Source of the DNA: Phytohabitans houttuyneae
GTDB lineage: Bacteria; Actinomycetota; Actinomycetes; Mycobacteriales; Micromonosporaceae
Direction: 5' to 3'
DNA length: 64,000 bases
Assembly: GCF_011764425.1 (NCBI RefSeq)
Contig: NZ_BLPF01000004.1
Coordinates: 1,376,001 to 1,440,000 of the forward strand
Shown here: positions 24,207 to 31,151 of the stretch, piece after piece
Numbering within the stretch: the first letter of the stretch is position 1
Layout: every line of letters begins with the position of its first letter
Position numbers and translations under genes: made by a program
The notes under the pieces: generated by a model
What the model saw: the letters and a program-made list of their open reading frames with translations, nothing else
What the model was told of the DNA's origin: nothing
Database searches by the model: none

Positions 24207-25526
24207 ATGAACCCGCAGGCCCTTCGGCAGCGGTTCGCCGGTCAGGTGCACCTGCCCGGCGAGCCCGGATACGACGAGAACCGCCGCTCCCTCAACCCCG
24301 CCGTCGACGCCCGCCCGGCGGTCATCGTGGAAGCCGCGAACACCACCGACGTGCGTACCGCGCTGGTCACCTCCCGCGCCCTCGACGTGCCGTTCTCGGT
24401 GCAGGCCACCGGCCACGGCACCCACACGGCAAACGACGGCGGCATCCTGGTCCGCACCGGCGGCCTGGCCACCGCGCTTGTCGACCCGGACCGCCGGATC
24501 GCCCGGGTCGGCGCCGGCACGCGGTGGGGCGCCGTGCTCGCCGCCGCCGCCCCGTTCGGCCTGGCCCCGCTGTCAGGTTCGTCGCCGGACGTCGGCGTCA
24601 CCGGGTACACCCTCGGTGGCGGCGTGGGCTGGCTCGGCCGCCGCCACGGCTTCGCCGCCGACAGCGTCGTGCGCGCCGAGGTCGTGACCGCCGACGGCCG
24701 TACCGTGACCGCGAGCGCCGACCGCAACCCCGACCTCTTCTGGGCGCTGCGCGGCGGTGGCGGCAACTTCGGCGTGGTGACCGCGCTGGAGTTCCGGCTC
24801 TACCCGGTCGCGCGGGTGTTCGCCGGCGCCGCGTACTTCGCCGCCGACAACGCCGCCGAGACGCTGGCCTGGTACCGCGACTGGGCCGCCACCGCGCCCG
24901 ACGAGCTGAGCACCGCCGCGCTGCTGCGCCGCATGCCCGATTCACCCGAGGTCCCCGAGGCGGTGCGCGGCCGCCGAGTGGTCATGATCAAGGCGATGTA
25001 CGCCGGTGACGCCGACCAGGCCCGCTGCCTGCTGCGTCCACTGTGGAACGCGGCCGGTCCCGTGCTGCACGACGACATGCGCACCATGCGGTACGCCGAC
25101 GCCGCGATGGGCGGTACCCCGGCCCGCTACCTGGACCTCTTCCCGACCCTGCCCGACCCGGTGCTGCGCGTGCTGGCCGGCGCGCACGAGGACGGCCTCG
25201 CGTCCACCGTGGAGATCCGCCACTGGGGCGGCGCGATGGCGGCCCCCGGTGCAGACGCGGGGCCGGTGGGGCACCGCGACATGCCGTTCTCGGTGATCGT
25301 CGACGCGTCGGTGCCGGCGCTGACCTCGGCCCTGCGCCCGTACGGCAGCGGCGCCTCGTTCCTCAACTTCCTCGCCGACCCGGGGCGCACCGCGAGCGCG
25401 TACACCCCGGCGAACCTGCGGCGCCTGCGCAGCGTGAAGGCCGCCTACGACCCGGACAACGTGTTCCGGACCGGCCACAACATCACCCCAGACGTTCACC
25501 CGGCGGCCCGCCTGGCGGCACGCTGA
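24207..25526 (+). CDS. FAD-linked oxidase (berberine-bridge-enzyme-like)
   Basis: A 439-residue flavoprotein of the FAD_binding_4/BBE class. QATGHGTHTANDGG carries the His that usually forms the covalent 8-alpha bond to FAD. LSGSSPDVGVTGYTLGGGVGWL is the pyrophosphate-binding region, and YDPDNVFRTGHNI is the C-terminal BBE motif. The Cys that makes the second flavin bond in bicovalent members is not seen. No signal peptide. Relatives oxidise sugars, alkaloids or polyketides. It starts at ATG 24207 after a weak AGGGGA site. Confidence 0.9.
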   Translation: MNPQALRQRFAGQVHLPGEPGYDENRRSLNPAVDARPAVIVEAANTTDVRTALVTSRALDVPFSVQATGHGTHTANDGGILVRTGGLATALVDPDRRIARVGAGTRWGAVLAAAAPFGLAPLSGSSPDVGVTGYTLGGGVGWLGRRHGFAADSVVRAEVVTADGRTVTASADRNPDLFWALRGGGGNFGVVTALEFRLYPVARVFAGAAYFAADNAAETLAWYRDWAATAPDELSTAALLRRMPDSPEVPEAVRGRRVVMIKAMYAGDADQARCLLRPLWNAAGPVLHDDMRTMRYADAAMGGTPARYLDLFPTLPDPVLRVLAGAHEDGLASTVEIRHWGGAMAAPGADAGPVGHRDMPFSVIVDASVPALTSALRPYGSGASFLNFLADPGRTASAYTPANLRRLRSVKAAYDPDNVFRTGHNITPDVHPAARLAAR

Positions 25527-25590
25527 CAGCCGTACCGTGGCGGTCGTGGCCCAGGCCGCGGCCGCCCGACGGTGCCCGCTGATCGGGCCC

Positions 25591-25623
25591 TTGAGTGGAC
25601 AGCCGAAATCTAGCTATATAGAG
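25591..25623 (+). promoter_or_regulatory. promoter with palindromic operator before the PadR gene
   Basis: TTGAGT (25591-25596) and CTATAT (25614-25619), 17 bases apart, make a plausible sigma-A promoter. The -10 lies inside the inverted repeat TCTAGCTATATAGAG (25609-25623), a good position for autorepression by the adjacent PadR protein. The expected transcription start is only a few bases before the ATG at 25631. Confidence 0.5.
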
Positions 25624-28600
25624 TTTGGGCATGACGCGTTCCCGGCGCCCTTCGGCGCAGACGGTCGCGGTGCTGCTCGCGCTCGCGGAAGAGCCCTCCG
25701 CCTGGCGCTACGGCTACGAGCTGTGCCAGCAGGTGGGGCTCAAGGCCGGCTCGATGTACCCGATCCTCATCCGCCTTGCCGACCGCGGCCTGCTCGACAC
25801 CACCTGGGAGACCTCCCCGCCGCCCGGCCGCCCGCCCCGCCACCTCTACCGGCTGACCGGGCCTGGCCTCGACCTCGCCGCGGAGCTGGCCGCGGAGACG
25901 CCCGAGCCGCGCGCCCAGCCCCGCACCCTCCGCCTCCGCCCCGAAGGCGCGTGACCGGCGGATCGGCGCTTGAGCATTGTCCCGAAACCCGCGCGACACG
26001 CCGTGCGGAGCGCGGTTTTCGGGACAACGATCATGCTCGACGGGGCCAGCCGGCGGAGGCCGAGCGGCTCGCAATGACGCCACGATGACGGGCCGGTGCG
26101 ACGCTGCCCGCGGTCGCTCGAACGGGCGGCCGTCGGTCCGGAGGGGAGCGTCATGAGAGCACGCGCGAGGGCGGCACTGTGGGTGGTCGCTGGTCTGATC
26201 GCGGCCGGTACCGCGTCGGCGGTCGGTGCGCCGGCGCAGGCGGTGGACGTCTGCGACGTCGACTTCGGCCTGTACATCGCGGGCACGGAAAGCGCCGACT
26301 ACCTTGTCGGCACCAGCGGCCCGGACCTGATCCGCGGCTACGGCGGCGACGACGTCATCGAGGGGGGCGGCGGCAACGACACGATCATCGGCGGGCCCGG
26401 CAACGACCTGCTGATCGGCGGGCCCTGCGACGACACCATCAAGGGCAACGAGGACAACGACCAGCTCGTCGGCTTCGACGGTGACGACGAGATCAACGGC
26501 AACCTCGGCGACGACCTGATTCTCGGCGGGCCCGGCGCCGACACGATCGACGGCGGGCAGGGCAACGACGAGTGCTCGGACGAGCCGTCCACCGACGTCA
26601 GCTACATCATCTACCTGATCAACTACGTGCCGACCTATCCATGCTGAGCCGGGCGGCCGGCGACAGCCGGCCTGCCCCGGTGAGCCGGGGCCGCCCACCC
26701 GACTGCCGTCCGACGACGTCGCGGCGGAGGCCCGCCCGGCGCGCAGGATCGTCGCCGTCGGCACCGGGGCGTCGATCGAGCGCATCGCGCCGGCCCACCG
26801 CGCGAACGCCCGCTGCGCCTCGCCGTGCCGCCCGGCCACGCGCAGCACCTCGACAAGCGCGCGGTGTGCCGGCTCGTCGTACGGGTCGGCCACCAGCAGG
26901 CGCACAAGCGTCGTCGCCGCCTGGTCCAGGTCGCCCGCCCGGCGGCACAGCTCGGCAAGCTCGCGCAGCGCGCGCAGCCACACCGCGCGGGCCTCCTCGC
27001 GCAGGCCGTCCGCCCACGTCTCGTACGGCTCGTCGTCGAACGCGTCGCCGCGGTAGGCCGCGTCCACCTCCGCGAGGATCTCGCGGGCCCGCTCGGCGTG
27101 CCCCTCGCGGGCCAGGCGCAGGCCGTGCGCGGCGTCGCGGAGCAGGTCCTCCACGTCGAGGGTCACCCGCCCGACGTCGAAGCAGACCCCGGCGGGATCG
27201 GCGCGCAGGTAGTGGTCCGCCGGCCGCTGCCGGCTCGGGTCGAGCACGTTGCGGACCGCGGACAGCAGTACCGACAGCCGGTGTGCCGTCCGTGCCGCGT
27301 CGTCGTCCGGCCACAGCAGCTCGCACAGCTCGCCCCGCGGCACCGGCCGACCGCGGCGGGCGATGAGGATCTTGAGTAGCGTGCGGGCCTGCCGCGAACG
27401 CCACGCCGGCAGCGGCACCGGCTGCCCACCGACCACCACGTCGAAGCGTCCCAGCACGCACACCCGGACCGGCGCCGCCTCGACCGGCAGCAGCGGCGCG
27501 CCATCCACGGCCGGCACACCGAGGGCGACCAGGCGTTTCGCCGCCTCCCGCGCCGCCCACCGCTGCGGGCCGTCGGCGCCGGGCAGCCGGCCGAGGAGTA
27601 CCCGCACGCGGTCGGCCGCCGGCTGCGCGCCCGCCCGGCACCAGATCGCCTCCGCCTCGGCGAGCGCCGTGCGTGCCGGCCCCGCCTCGCCACCGACCGC
27701 GGCCGCCAGTTCGAGCGCCTCGGCGAGCACGTCCGCCTGGCGGCACTCCCGCGCCGCCGCGACGGCTCGCGTGGCACACCGTCCCGCCTCGGCCGCGTCG
27801 CCGCACGCCAGCGCCACCCATCCGTGCGCGAGGTGCGCCTGCGCCGCGAAGCCCGGCCCGGTCGCCATCCGGTTGTCCGCCGCCGCGCTGGCCGACGAGG
27901 CCGCCTCGCGCGCCGCGTCCGGCTCGCCGCAGTCGACGAGCACCCGGGCGAGGCCGACCAGCGCGGGCACGAGGATCTGCAGCTCGGCGTGGCCGCGGGC
28001 CAGCTCGGCCGCCTCCTCGAACGCGATCCGCGCCTGCTGCCGCCGCCCGAGCAGGCGGTTGACCTCGCCGAGCCCGTACAGCCCGGGTGCCGTGCGGCTC
28101 AACCCCGCGCGGTGGGAGACCTGGATGGACCGTTCGAAGTGGAGGGTCGCCTCGTCGTACCGCCCCAGCCTGGTCAGCGCCTCGCCGGCGTTGTGCAGGG
28201 CCGTCACCAGTACACCCGGCGGCCCGCCCACCTCGGCGGCGCGCACCGCCCGGGCCGCCACGCGCAGCGCCTGCGGGTACCGGGCGTCGCGCAGCAGGCA
28301 GTCCGCCTGGTTGGCGAGCAGGCGGGCCTGGCGCACCACGTCGCCGGCCCGCTCGGCGGCGGCGAGGGCGCGGGCCAGGTGCTCGTCACGGCGTACGCCC
28401 ACGGCGATGTGCGCGGCCGCCAGATGCGCCGCCGCCCACGCCCGGTCGTCACCGGCCAGCTCCGCGGCGGCCAGCGCCTCGGCGGCGACCGTGGCCGCCC
28501 GCTCGGTCTCGCCGAGCACCACGAGGACGGTCGCGCGGCCGGCCAGCACCTGGACGCCGTCGCCGCACGTACCACCGGCGACGCGGTCGAGGATGTCGAG

Positions 28601-29740
28601 CGCGCCGCGGTAGTCGCCGCGCATGTAGTGCAGCATCGCGGCCCGCCAGGCGAGTGCGGCGGGCCAGCGCCCGTCGCGCTCCGCCTCGGCCACCAGCGGT
28701 GCGAACGCGCGGGTCGCGCCGGCCACGTCACCGGCCATCCGCAGGGCGTCGGCGCGCAGCAGGCGCAGCCGCGGGGTACGGCGGGCGGGCGGCAGCGCGT
28801 CGACAAGCCGGGCCACTTCGGGGCCGCCACCGGCCGCCAGCATCTCGTCGCCGCGCGCCTCGACAAGCGCAGCCGCGCGCTCGTCGTCGCCGTCCGCCGC
28901 GAAGGTCTGCGCCGCCGCAAGGGGGTGGCCGTTGTCCCGGTACCACCGCGCGGCCTCGGCCCGCCGCCCGCGCCGCGCTGTCCCGGCCCGGTGCGCGACG
29001 ACCGCGCGGATCACCGGCACGACCCGGAGCGCGCCGGGGCTGCGGTCCGGCACGACCACCCCGGCGGCCGCCAGTCCGCGCAGCGCGGCGGCCATCGCGC
29101 CGGCACCGTCCTCAGTGGATCGTTCGAGTGCCGCGCACAGCGGCTCGGACAGCGGGCCGAGGTCGGCGACCGTGTCGAGGAAGTGCCCGGCCGGAGCCGG
29201 CAGCTCGGCGAGCACCTGGTCGCGCACCCACGAAGCGCCCGCCGTGCCCGGCTCGGAGAGCGCGGCCAGCAGGTCGTGCCGCCCCGCGCCGGCCCGGTCG
29301 AGAGCTGTGCCGGCGAGGTGCACGAGGGCCGGCCAGCCGGCGGTCAGCTCGTACGCCAGGTAGGCGAGGTCGGCGTCACCCACCCCGTGCTCGTCGCGGA
29401 GCGTGCGGAGCACCTGGTCACGGGAGAGCGCGAGGTCCGCGGGGCCGCGCTCGGTGACCGGGCCGGGGAGCGCGGCCACCGCCTCCGGCGCCAGTGGGCG
29501 GCGAGCGGCCAGCGACACCCGCACGCGGTCGCCGAGGCCGGCCGCCCAGCGGGCCAGCCGCACCTGCTCCGCGGCGCTGAGCCGGCAGACGTCGTCGACG
29601 CCGATGTCGAGAGTGGACACTTCGGAGAACGCGGGCACCACAGCGCACGCGCTCTCCAGCGCCGTCGTCTTGCCGTATCCGGCGGCGGCGACCATGACGA
29701 GACAGCCGGGGGGTGCCACGCAATCACTATCGACGGCCAT
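25610..29740 (-). CDS. large ATPase-TPR-BTAD transcriptional regulator (MalT/AfsR-like); 3' third of the frame probably not genuine
   Basis: The frame is open for 1376 codons, but only about the first 1015 (29740 to about 26690) look like protein. A Walker A motif (AAAGYGKTT) starts at residue 19. A MalT-like ATPase, long TPR helices and then a winged helix (VRVCVLGRFDVVVGG, about residue 750) and BTAD domain follow, ending near GEAQRAFARWAGAM. Beyond about 26690 the frame only mirrors the RTX and PadR genes on the other strand, whose GGxGxD codons contain no antisense stops. The true stop has probably been lost by an indel or substitution near 26620-26700, where the other two frames close at 26619 and 26635. 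It is a likely pathway-specific activator; the target is unknown. Confidence 0.75.
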   Translation of the reverse strand: MAVDSDCVAPPGCLVMVAAAGYGKTTALESACAVVPAFSEVSTLDIGVDDVCRLSAAEQVRLARWAAGLGDRVRVSLAARRPLAPEAVAALPGPVTERGPADLALSRDQVLRTLRDEHGVGDADLAYLAYELTAGWPALVHLAGTALDRAGAGRHDLLAALSEPGTAGASWVRDQVLAELPAPAGHFLDTVADLGPLSEPLCAALERSTEDGAGAMAAALRGLAAAGVVVPDRSPGALRVVPVIRAVVAHRAGTARRGRRAEAARWYRDNGHPLAAAQTFAADGDDERAAALVEARGDEMLAAGGGPEVARLVDALPPARRTPRLRLLRADALRMAGDVAGATRAFAPLVAEAERDGRWPAALAWRAAMLHYMRGDYRGALDILDRVAGGTCGDGVQVLAGRATVLVVLGETERAATVAAEALAAAELAGDDRAWAAAHLAAAHIAVGVRRDEHLARALAAAERAGDVVRQARLLANQADCLLRDARYPQALRVAARAVRAAEVGGPPGVLVTALHNAGEALTRLGRYDEATLHFERSIQVSHRAGLSRTAPGLYGLGEVNRLLGRRQQARIAFEEAAELARGHAELQILVPALVGLARVLVDCGEPDAAREAASSASAAADNRMATGPGFAAQAHLAHGWVALACGDAAEAGRCATRAVAAARECRQADVLAEALELAAAVGGEAGPARTALAEAEAIWCRAGAQPAADRVRVLLGRLPGADGPQRWAAREAAKRLVALGVPAVDGAPLLPVEAAPVRVCVLGRFDVVVGGQPVPLPAWRSRQARTLLKILIARRGRPVPRGELCELLWPDDDAARTAHRLSVLLSAVRNVLDPSRQRPADHYLRADPAGVCFDVGRVTLDVEDLLRDAAHGLRLAREGHAERAREILAEVDAAYRGDAFDDEPYETWADGLREEARAVWLRALRELAELCRRAGDLDQAATTLVRLLVADPYDEPAHRALVEVLRVAGRHGEAQRAFARWAGAMRSIDAPVPTATILRAGRASAATSSDGSRVGGPGSPGQAGCRRPPGSAWIGRHVVDQVDDVADVGGRLVRALVVALPAVDRVGAGPAENQVVAEVAVDLVVTVEADELVVVLVALDGVVAGPADQQVVAGPADDRVVAAAPLDDVVAAVAADQVRAAGADKVVGAFRARDVQAEVDVADVHRLRRRTDRRRGTGRDQTSDHPQCRPRACSHDAPLRTDGRPFERPRAASHRPVIVASLRAARPPPAGPVEHDRCPENRAPHGVSRGFRDNAQAPIRRSRAFGAEAEGAGLGARLGRLRGQLRGEVEARPGQPVEVAGRAAGRRGGLPGGVEQAAVGKADEDRVHRAGLEPHLLAQLVAVAPGGGLFREREQHRDRLRRRAPGTRHAQTLYS
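25631..25954 (+). CDS. PadR-family transcriptional regulator
   Basis: A 107-residue winged-helix regulator. TVAVLLALAEEPSAWRYGYELCQQVGLKAGSMYPILIRLADRGLL is shown here only in part as its two diagnostic pieces, GYELCQQVGLKAGSMYPIL and RPPRHLYRLTGPG. PadR proteins repress phenolic-acid or multidrug-efflux genes and often themselves. It is short because the C-terminal dimerisation helices are reduced. The entire gene lies antisense to the run-on frame of the large BTAD regulator; clear homology makes this strand the real one here. The target gene is unknown. Confidence 0.82.
   Translation: MTRSRRPSAQTVAVLLALAEEPSAWRYGYELCQQVGLKAGSMYPILIRLADRGLLDTTWETSPPPGRPPRHLYRLTGPGLDLAAELAAETPEPRAQPRTLRLRPEGA
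25970..26040. repeat. long inverted repeat between PadR and RTX genes
   Basis: TGTCCCGAAACCCGCG (25978-25993) pairs with 26011-26026 with one mismatch, and TTGAGCA (about 25970-25976) pairs with TGCTCGA (26034-26040) further out. The stem would exceed 20 bp with a small bulge. It lies just after the PadR stop and may be a terminator. The rest of the 25955-26152 spacer shows nothing else. Confidence 0.6.
26153..26647 (+). CDS. secreted RTX-type calcium-binding repeat protein
   Basis: A 164-residue exported protein. After a signal peptide (cleavage near PAQAVD at about residue 30) it is almost entirely nonapeptide repeats of the type GGxGxDxxx, about nine of them, including GGDDVIEGG, GNDTIIGGP and GNDLLIGGP. 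These form a parallel beta roll that folds on binding calcium outside the cell. A final Cys pairs with one after the repeats (ECSDEP) or at VCDVD. There is no enzyme domain, so a small structural or cell-surface role is possible. A GGAGGGGA ribosome site precedes ATG 26153. It lies antisense to the run-on of the BTAD regulator. Confidence 0.8.
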   Translation: MRARARAALWVVAGLIAAGTASAVGAPAQAVDVCDVDFGLYIAGTESADYLVGTSGPDLIRGYGGDDVIEGGGGNDTIIGGPGNDLLIGGPCDDTIKGNEDNDQLVGFDGDDEINGNLGDDLILGGPGADTIDGGQGNDECSDEPSTDVSYIIYLINYVPTYPC

Positions 29741-29804
29741 GCACCGGTCGGCCGTGGGGCTGTCGCGTAGCCGACGCGACGTATCTGAGCCGTACCCCCG
29801 CTTC

Positions 29805-29844
29805 TCGCGCGCTCCCCGGACCCCGTGCCCCGGGGAACGCGCGA
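29805..29844. repeat. 15-bp near-perfect inverted repeat between divergent genes
   Basis: TCGCGCGCTCCCCGG (29805-29819) pairs with 29830-29844 at 14 of 15 positions around a 10-base loop. It lies about 65 bases before the BTAD regulator start and 98 before the AlkZ-like gene, so it may be an operator for either. The rest of the 29741-29941 spacer shows nothing I can assign. Confidence 0.5.
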
Positions 29845-29941
29845 ACCCCCGACCCGTAGAGGCTCCCGACCACCCCTCAGCACCGGGTCAGCATGGCGTC
29901 ATCGTTTGCTCCCGCGCCCGGCGGCCGGCGATGATGCGCCC

Positions 29942-31009
29942 ATGGACACGGGGGAGATCGCCATGCTGCGGCTCGTCGCGCAGCGTGTGGCCGGGCCGGG
30001 CCACACCGGCGCCTCGGCCGCCGTGCGCTGGCTGGCCGCCGCGCAGGCGCAGGACCACGGCGGCGCGATCACCTCGGTCGCCCTCCGCACCGCCGGCGGC
30101 ACGCGCGCCGGCGTGGAGGCGGCCTTCGACCGGGGCGAGGTGGTCAAGTCGTGGCCGCTGCGCGGCACACTCCACCTTGTCGCGGCCGAGGACCTGCCGT
30201 GGATCCTCACCCTCGGGGCGCCGCGTGTGATCGCCAAGACCGCCGCCCGCCGCGCCGGGCTCGCACTCGACGACAAGACGATGGGGTACGCGAGAGAGCT
30301 CACACAGGCGTCGTTGCGTGGGCGCCGCTCGGTGCGCCGGGACGAGCTGCTCGCCGTGTGGGAGGCGGCCGGCATCTCCACCGCCGGCCAGCGGGGCTAC
30401 CACATCCTGCGCCACCTCGCGATGACCGGCCTGGTGTGCTTCGGGCCGGTGGGCGGCGGCGAGCAGCTTGTCGTGCTCGTCGACGACTGGGTGCCCCGGC
30501 CGCGCCGGCTCGACCGGGAGGAGGCGCTCGGCGAGCTGGCCCTGCGGTACTTCCGCGGGCACGGGCCGGCCACCGTCAAGGACTACGCCCGCTGGGCCGG
30601 CCTCACCGTCGCCGACGTCAAGGCGGGTCTCGCGCTCGCCCGTCCCGAGCTTGCCGCGACCCGGGCCGGCGATGTCGAGTACCTCATGGATCCCGCCACC
30701 CCCGACCTGCTCGCCGCCCACCGCGCGGAGGCCCGGGCGGTGCACCTCCTGCCCGGCTTCGACGAGTACATGCTCGGCTACGCCGACCGTTCAGCCGCCC
30801 TCCCCGCCGCGTACGCCGACCGCATCGTGCCCGGTGGCAACGGCGTCTTCCAGCCCACGGTCGTCAGCGGCGGCCAGGTCGTCGGCACCTGGCGCGCGGC
30901 GGGAAAGGCGGGGCGGCGGGAGGTGGCGGTGACCCCGTTCACGGCGTTCACGGCGGCGGTGGCGTCGGCCATCCCCAAGCGGTACGCGGACGGTCCCTTC
31001 CCGCGGTGA
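29942..31009 (+). CDS. winged-helix DNA-binding protein, AlkZ-like DNA glycosylase family (HTH_42)
   Basis: A 355-residue protein built of tandem winged helices, the HTH_42/YcaQ-AlkZ superfamily. AlkZ-type glycosylases unhook bulky or crosslinked alkylated bases and use a Gln-x-Gln motif; AAAQAQDHGGA near residue 35 supplies it. SWPLRGTLHLVAAEDLPWIL, RGYHILRHLAMTGLVCFG and LLPGFDEYMLGYADRS are typical conserved segments. Streptomycetes hold several such AZL proteins, some tied to resistance against DNA-alkylating natural products. No obvious biosynthetic cluster adjoins it, so a general repair role is equally likely. ATG 29942 is chosen as the first Met consistent with the family start. Confidence 0.8.
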   Translation: MDTGEIAMLRLVAQRVAGPGHTGASAAVRWLAAAQAQDHGGAITSVALRTAGGTRAGVEAAFDRGEVVKSWPLRGTLHLVAAEDLPWILTLGAPRVIAKTAARRAGLALDDKTMGYARELTQASLRGRRSVRRDELLAVWEAAGISTAGQRGYHILRHLAMTGLVCFGPVGGGEQLVVLVDDWVPRPRRLDREEALGELALRYFRGHGPATVKDYARWAGLTVADVKAGLALARPELAATRAGDVEYLMDPATPDLLAAHRAEARAVHLLPGFDEYMLGYADRSAALPAAYADRIVPGGNGVFQPTVVSGGQVVGTWRAAGKAGRREVAVTPFTAFTAAVASAIPKRYADGPFPR

Positions 31010-31021
31010 TATCCTGAGCCG

Positions 31022-31060
31022 GTGAACGCGTTCTCAGCCCAGGTGATGATGCCCCGCTAG
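31022..31060 (+). CDS. candidate leader peptide with tandem Met codons (12 aa)
   Basis: GTG AAC GCG ... GTG ATG ATG CCC CGC TAG encodes VNAFSAQVMMPR and ends within a 14-base perfect palindrome (CCCCGCTAGCGGGG, 31052-31065). It lies 92 bases before a methionyl-tRNA synthetase gene, with a terminator-like hairpin between. Two adjacent Met codons near the end of a short frame are what ribosome-mediated attenuation needs: ribosomes stalling for lack of Met-tRNA would change the downstream folding. The ribosome site (GAGCC) is weak. Translation is unproven. Confidence 0.4.
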   Translation: MNAFSAQVMMPR

Positions 31061-31085
31061 CGGGGAGACTCCGAGCTGGACGCAC

Positions 31086-31112
31086 GAGGCCCCCGAGTCG
31101 GGGCCTCTCTTC
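31086..31112 (+). terminator. attenuator-like hairpin upstream of metG
   Basis: GAGGCCCC (31086-31093) and GGGGCCTC (31100-31107) form a perfect 8-bp stem with a 6-base loop, followed by TCTTC. The upstream GACTC (31067-31071) is complementary to GAGTC in the loop region and could take part in an alternative structure. Together with the Met-codon frame this suggests conditional termination before the synthetase. Confidence 0.5.
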
Positions 31113-31151
31113 ATGTGCGCGGGGCCCCGGTCCTCTTCCCAGGAGGTTCCG

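Noticed and set aside
26153-26647. RTX toxin or secreted RTX enzyme
   Set aside because: Only a Sec signal and nonapeptide repeats are present, with no catalytic domain, type I secretion signal or transporter genes.
31010-31151. T-box or SAM riboswitch before metG
   Set aside because: The leader is only about 140 bases, with no T-box sequence (TGGN) or stem I, and no recognisable SAM aptamer core; a leader peptide with hairpin fits better.
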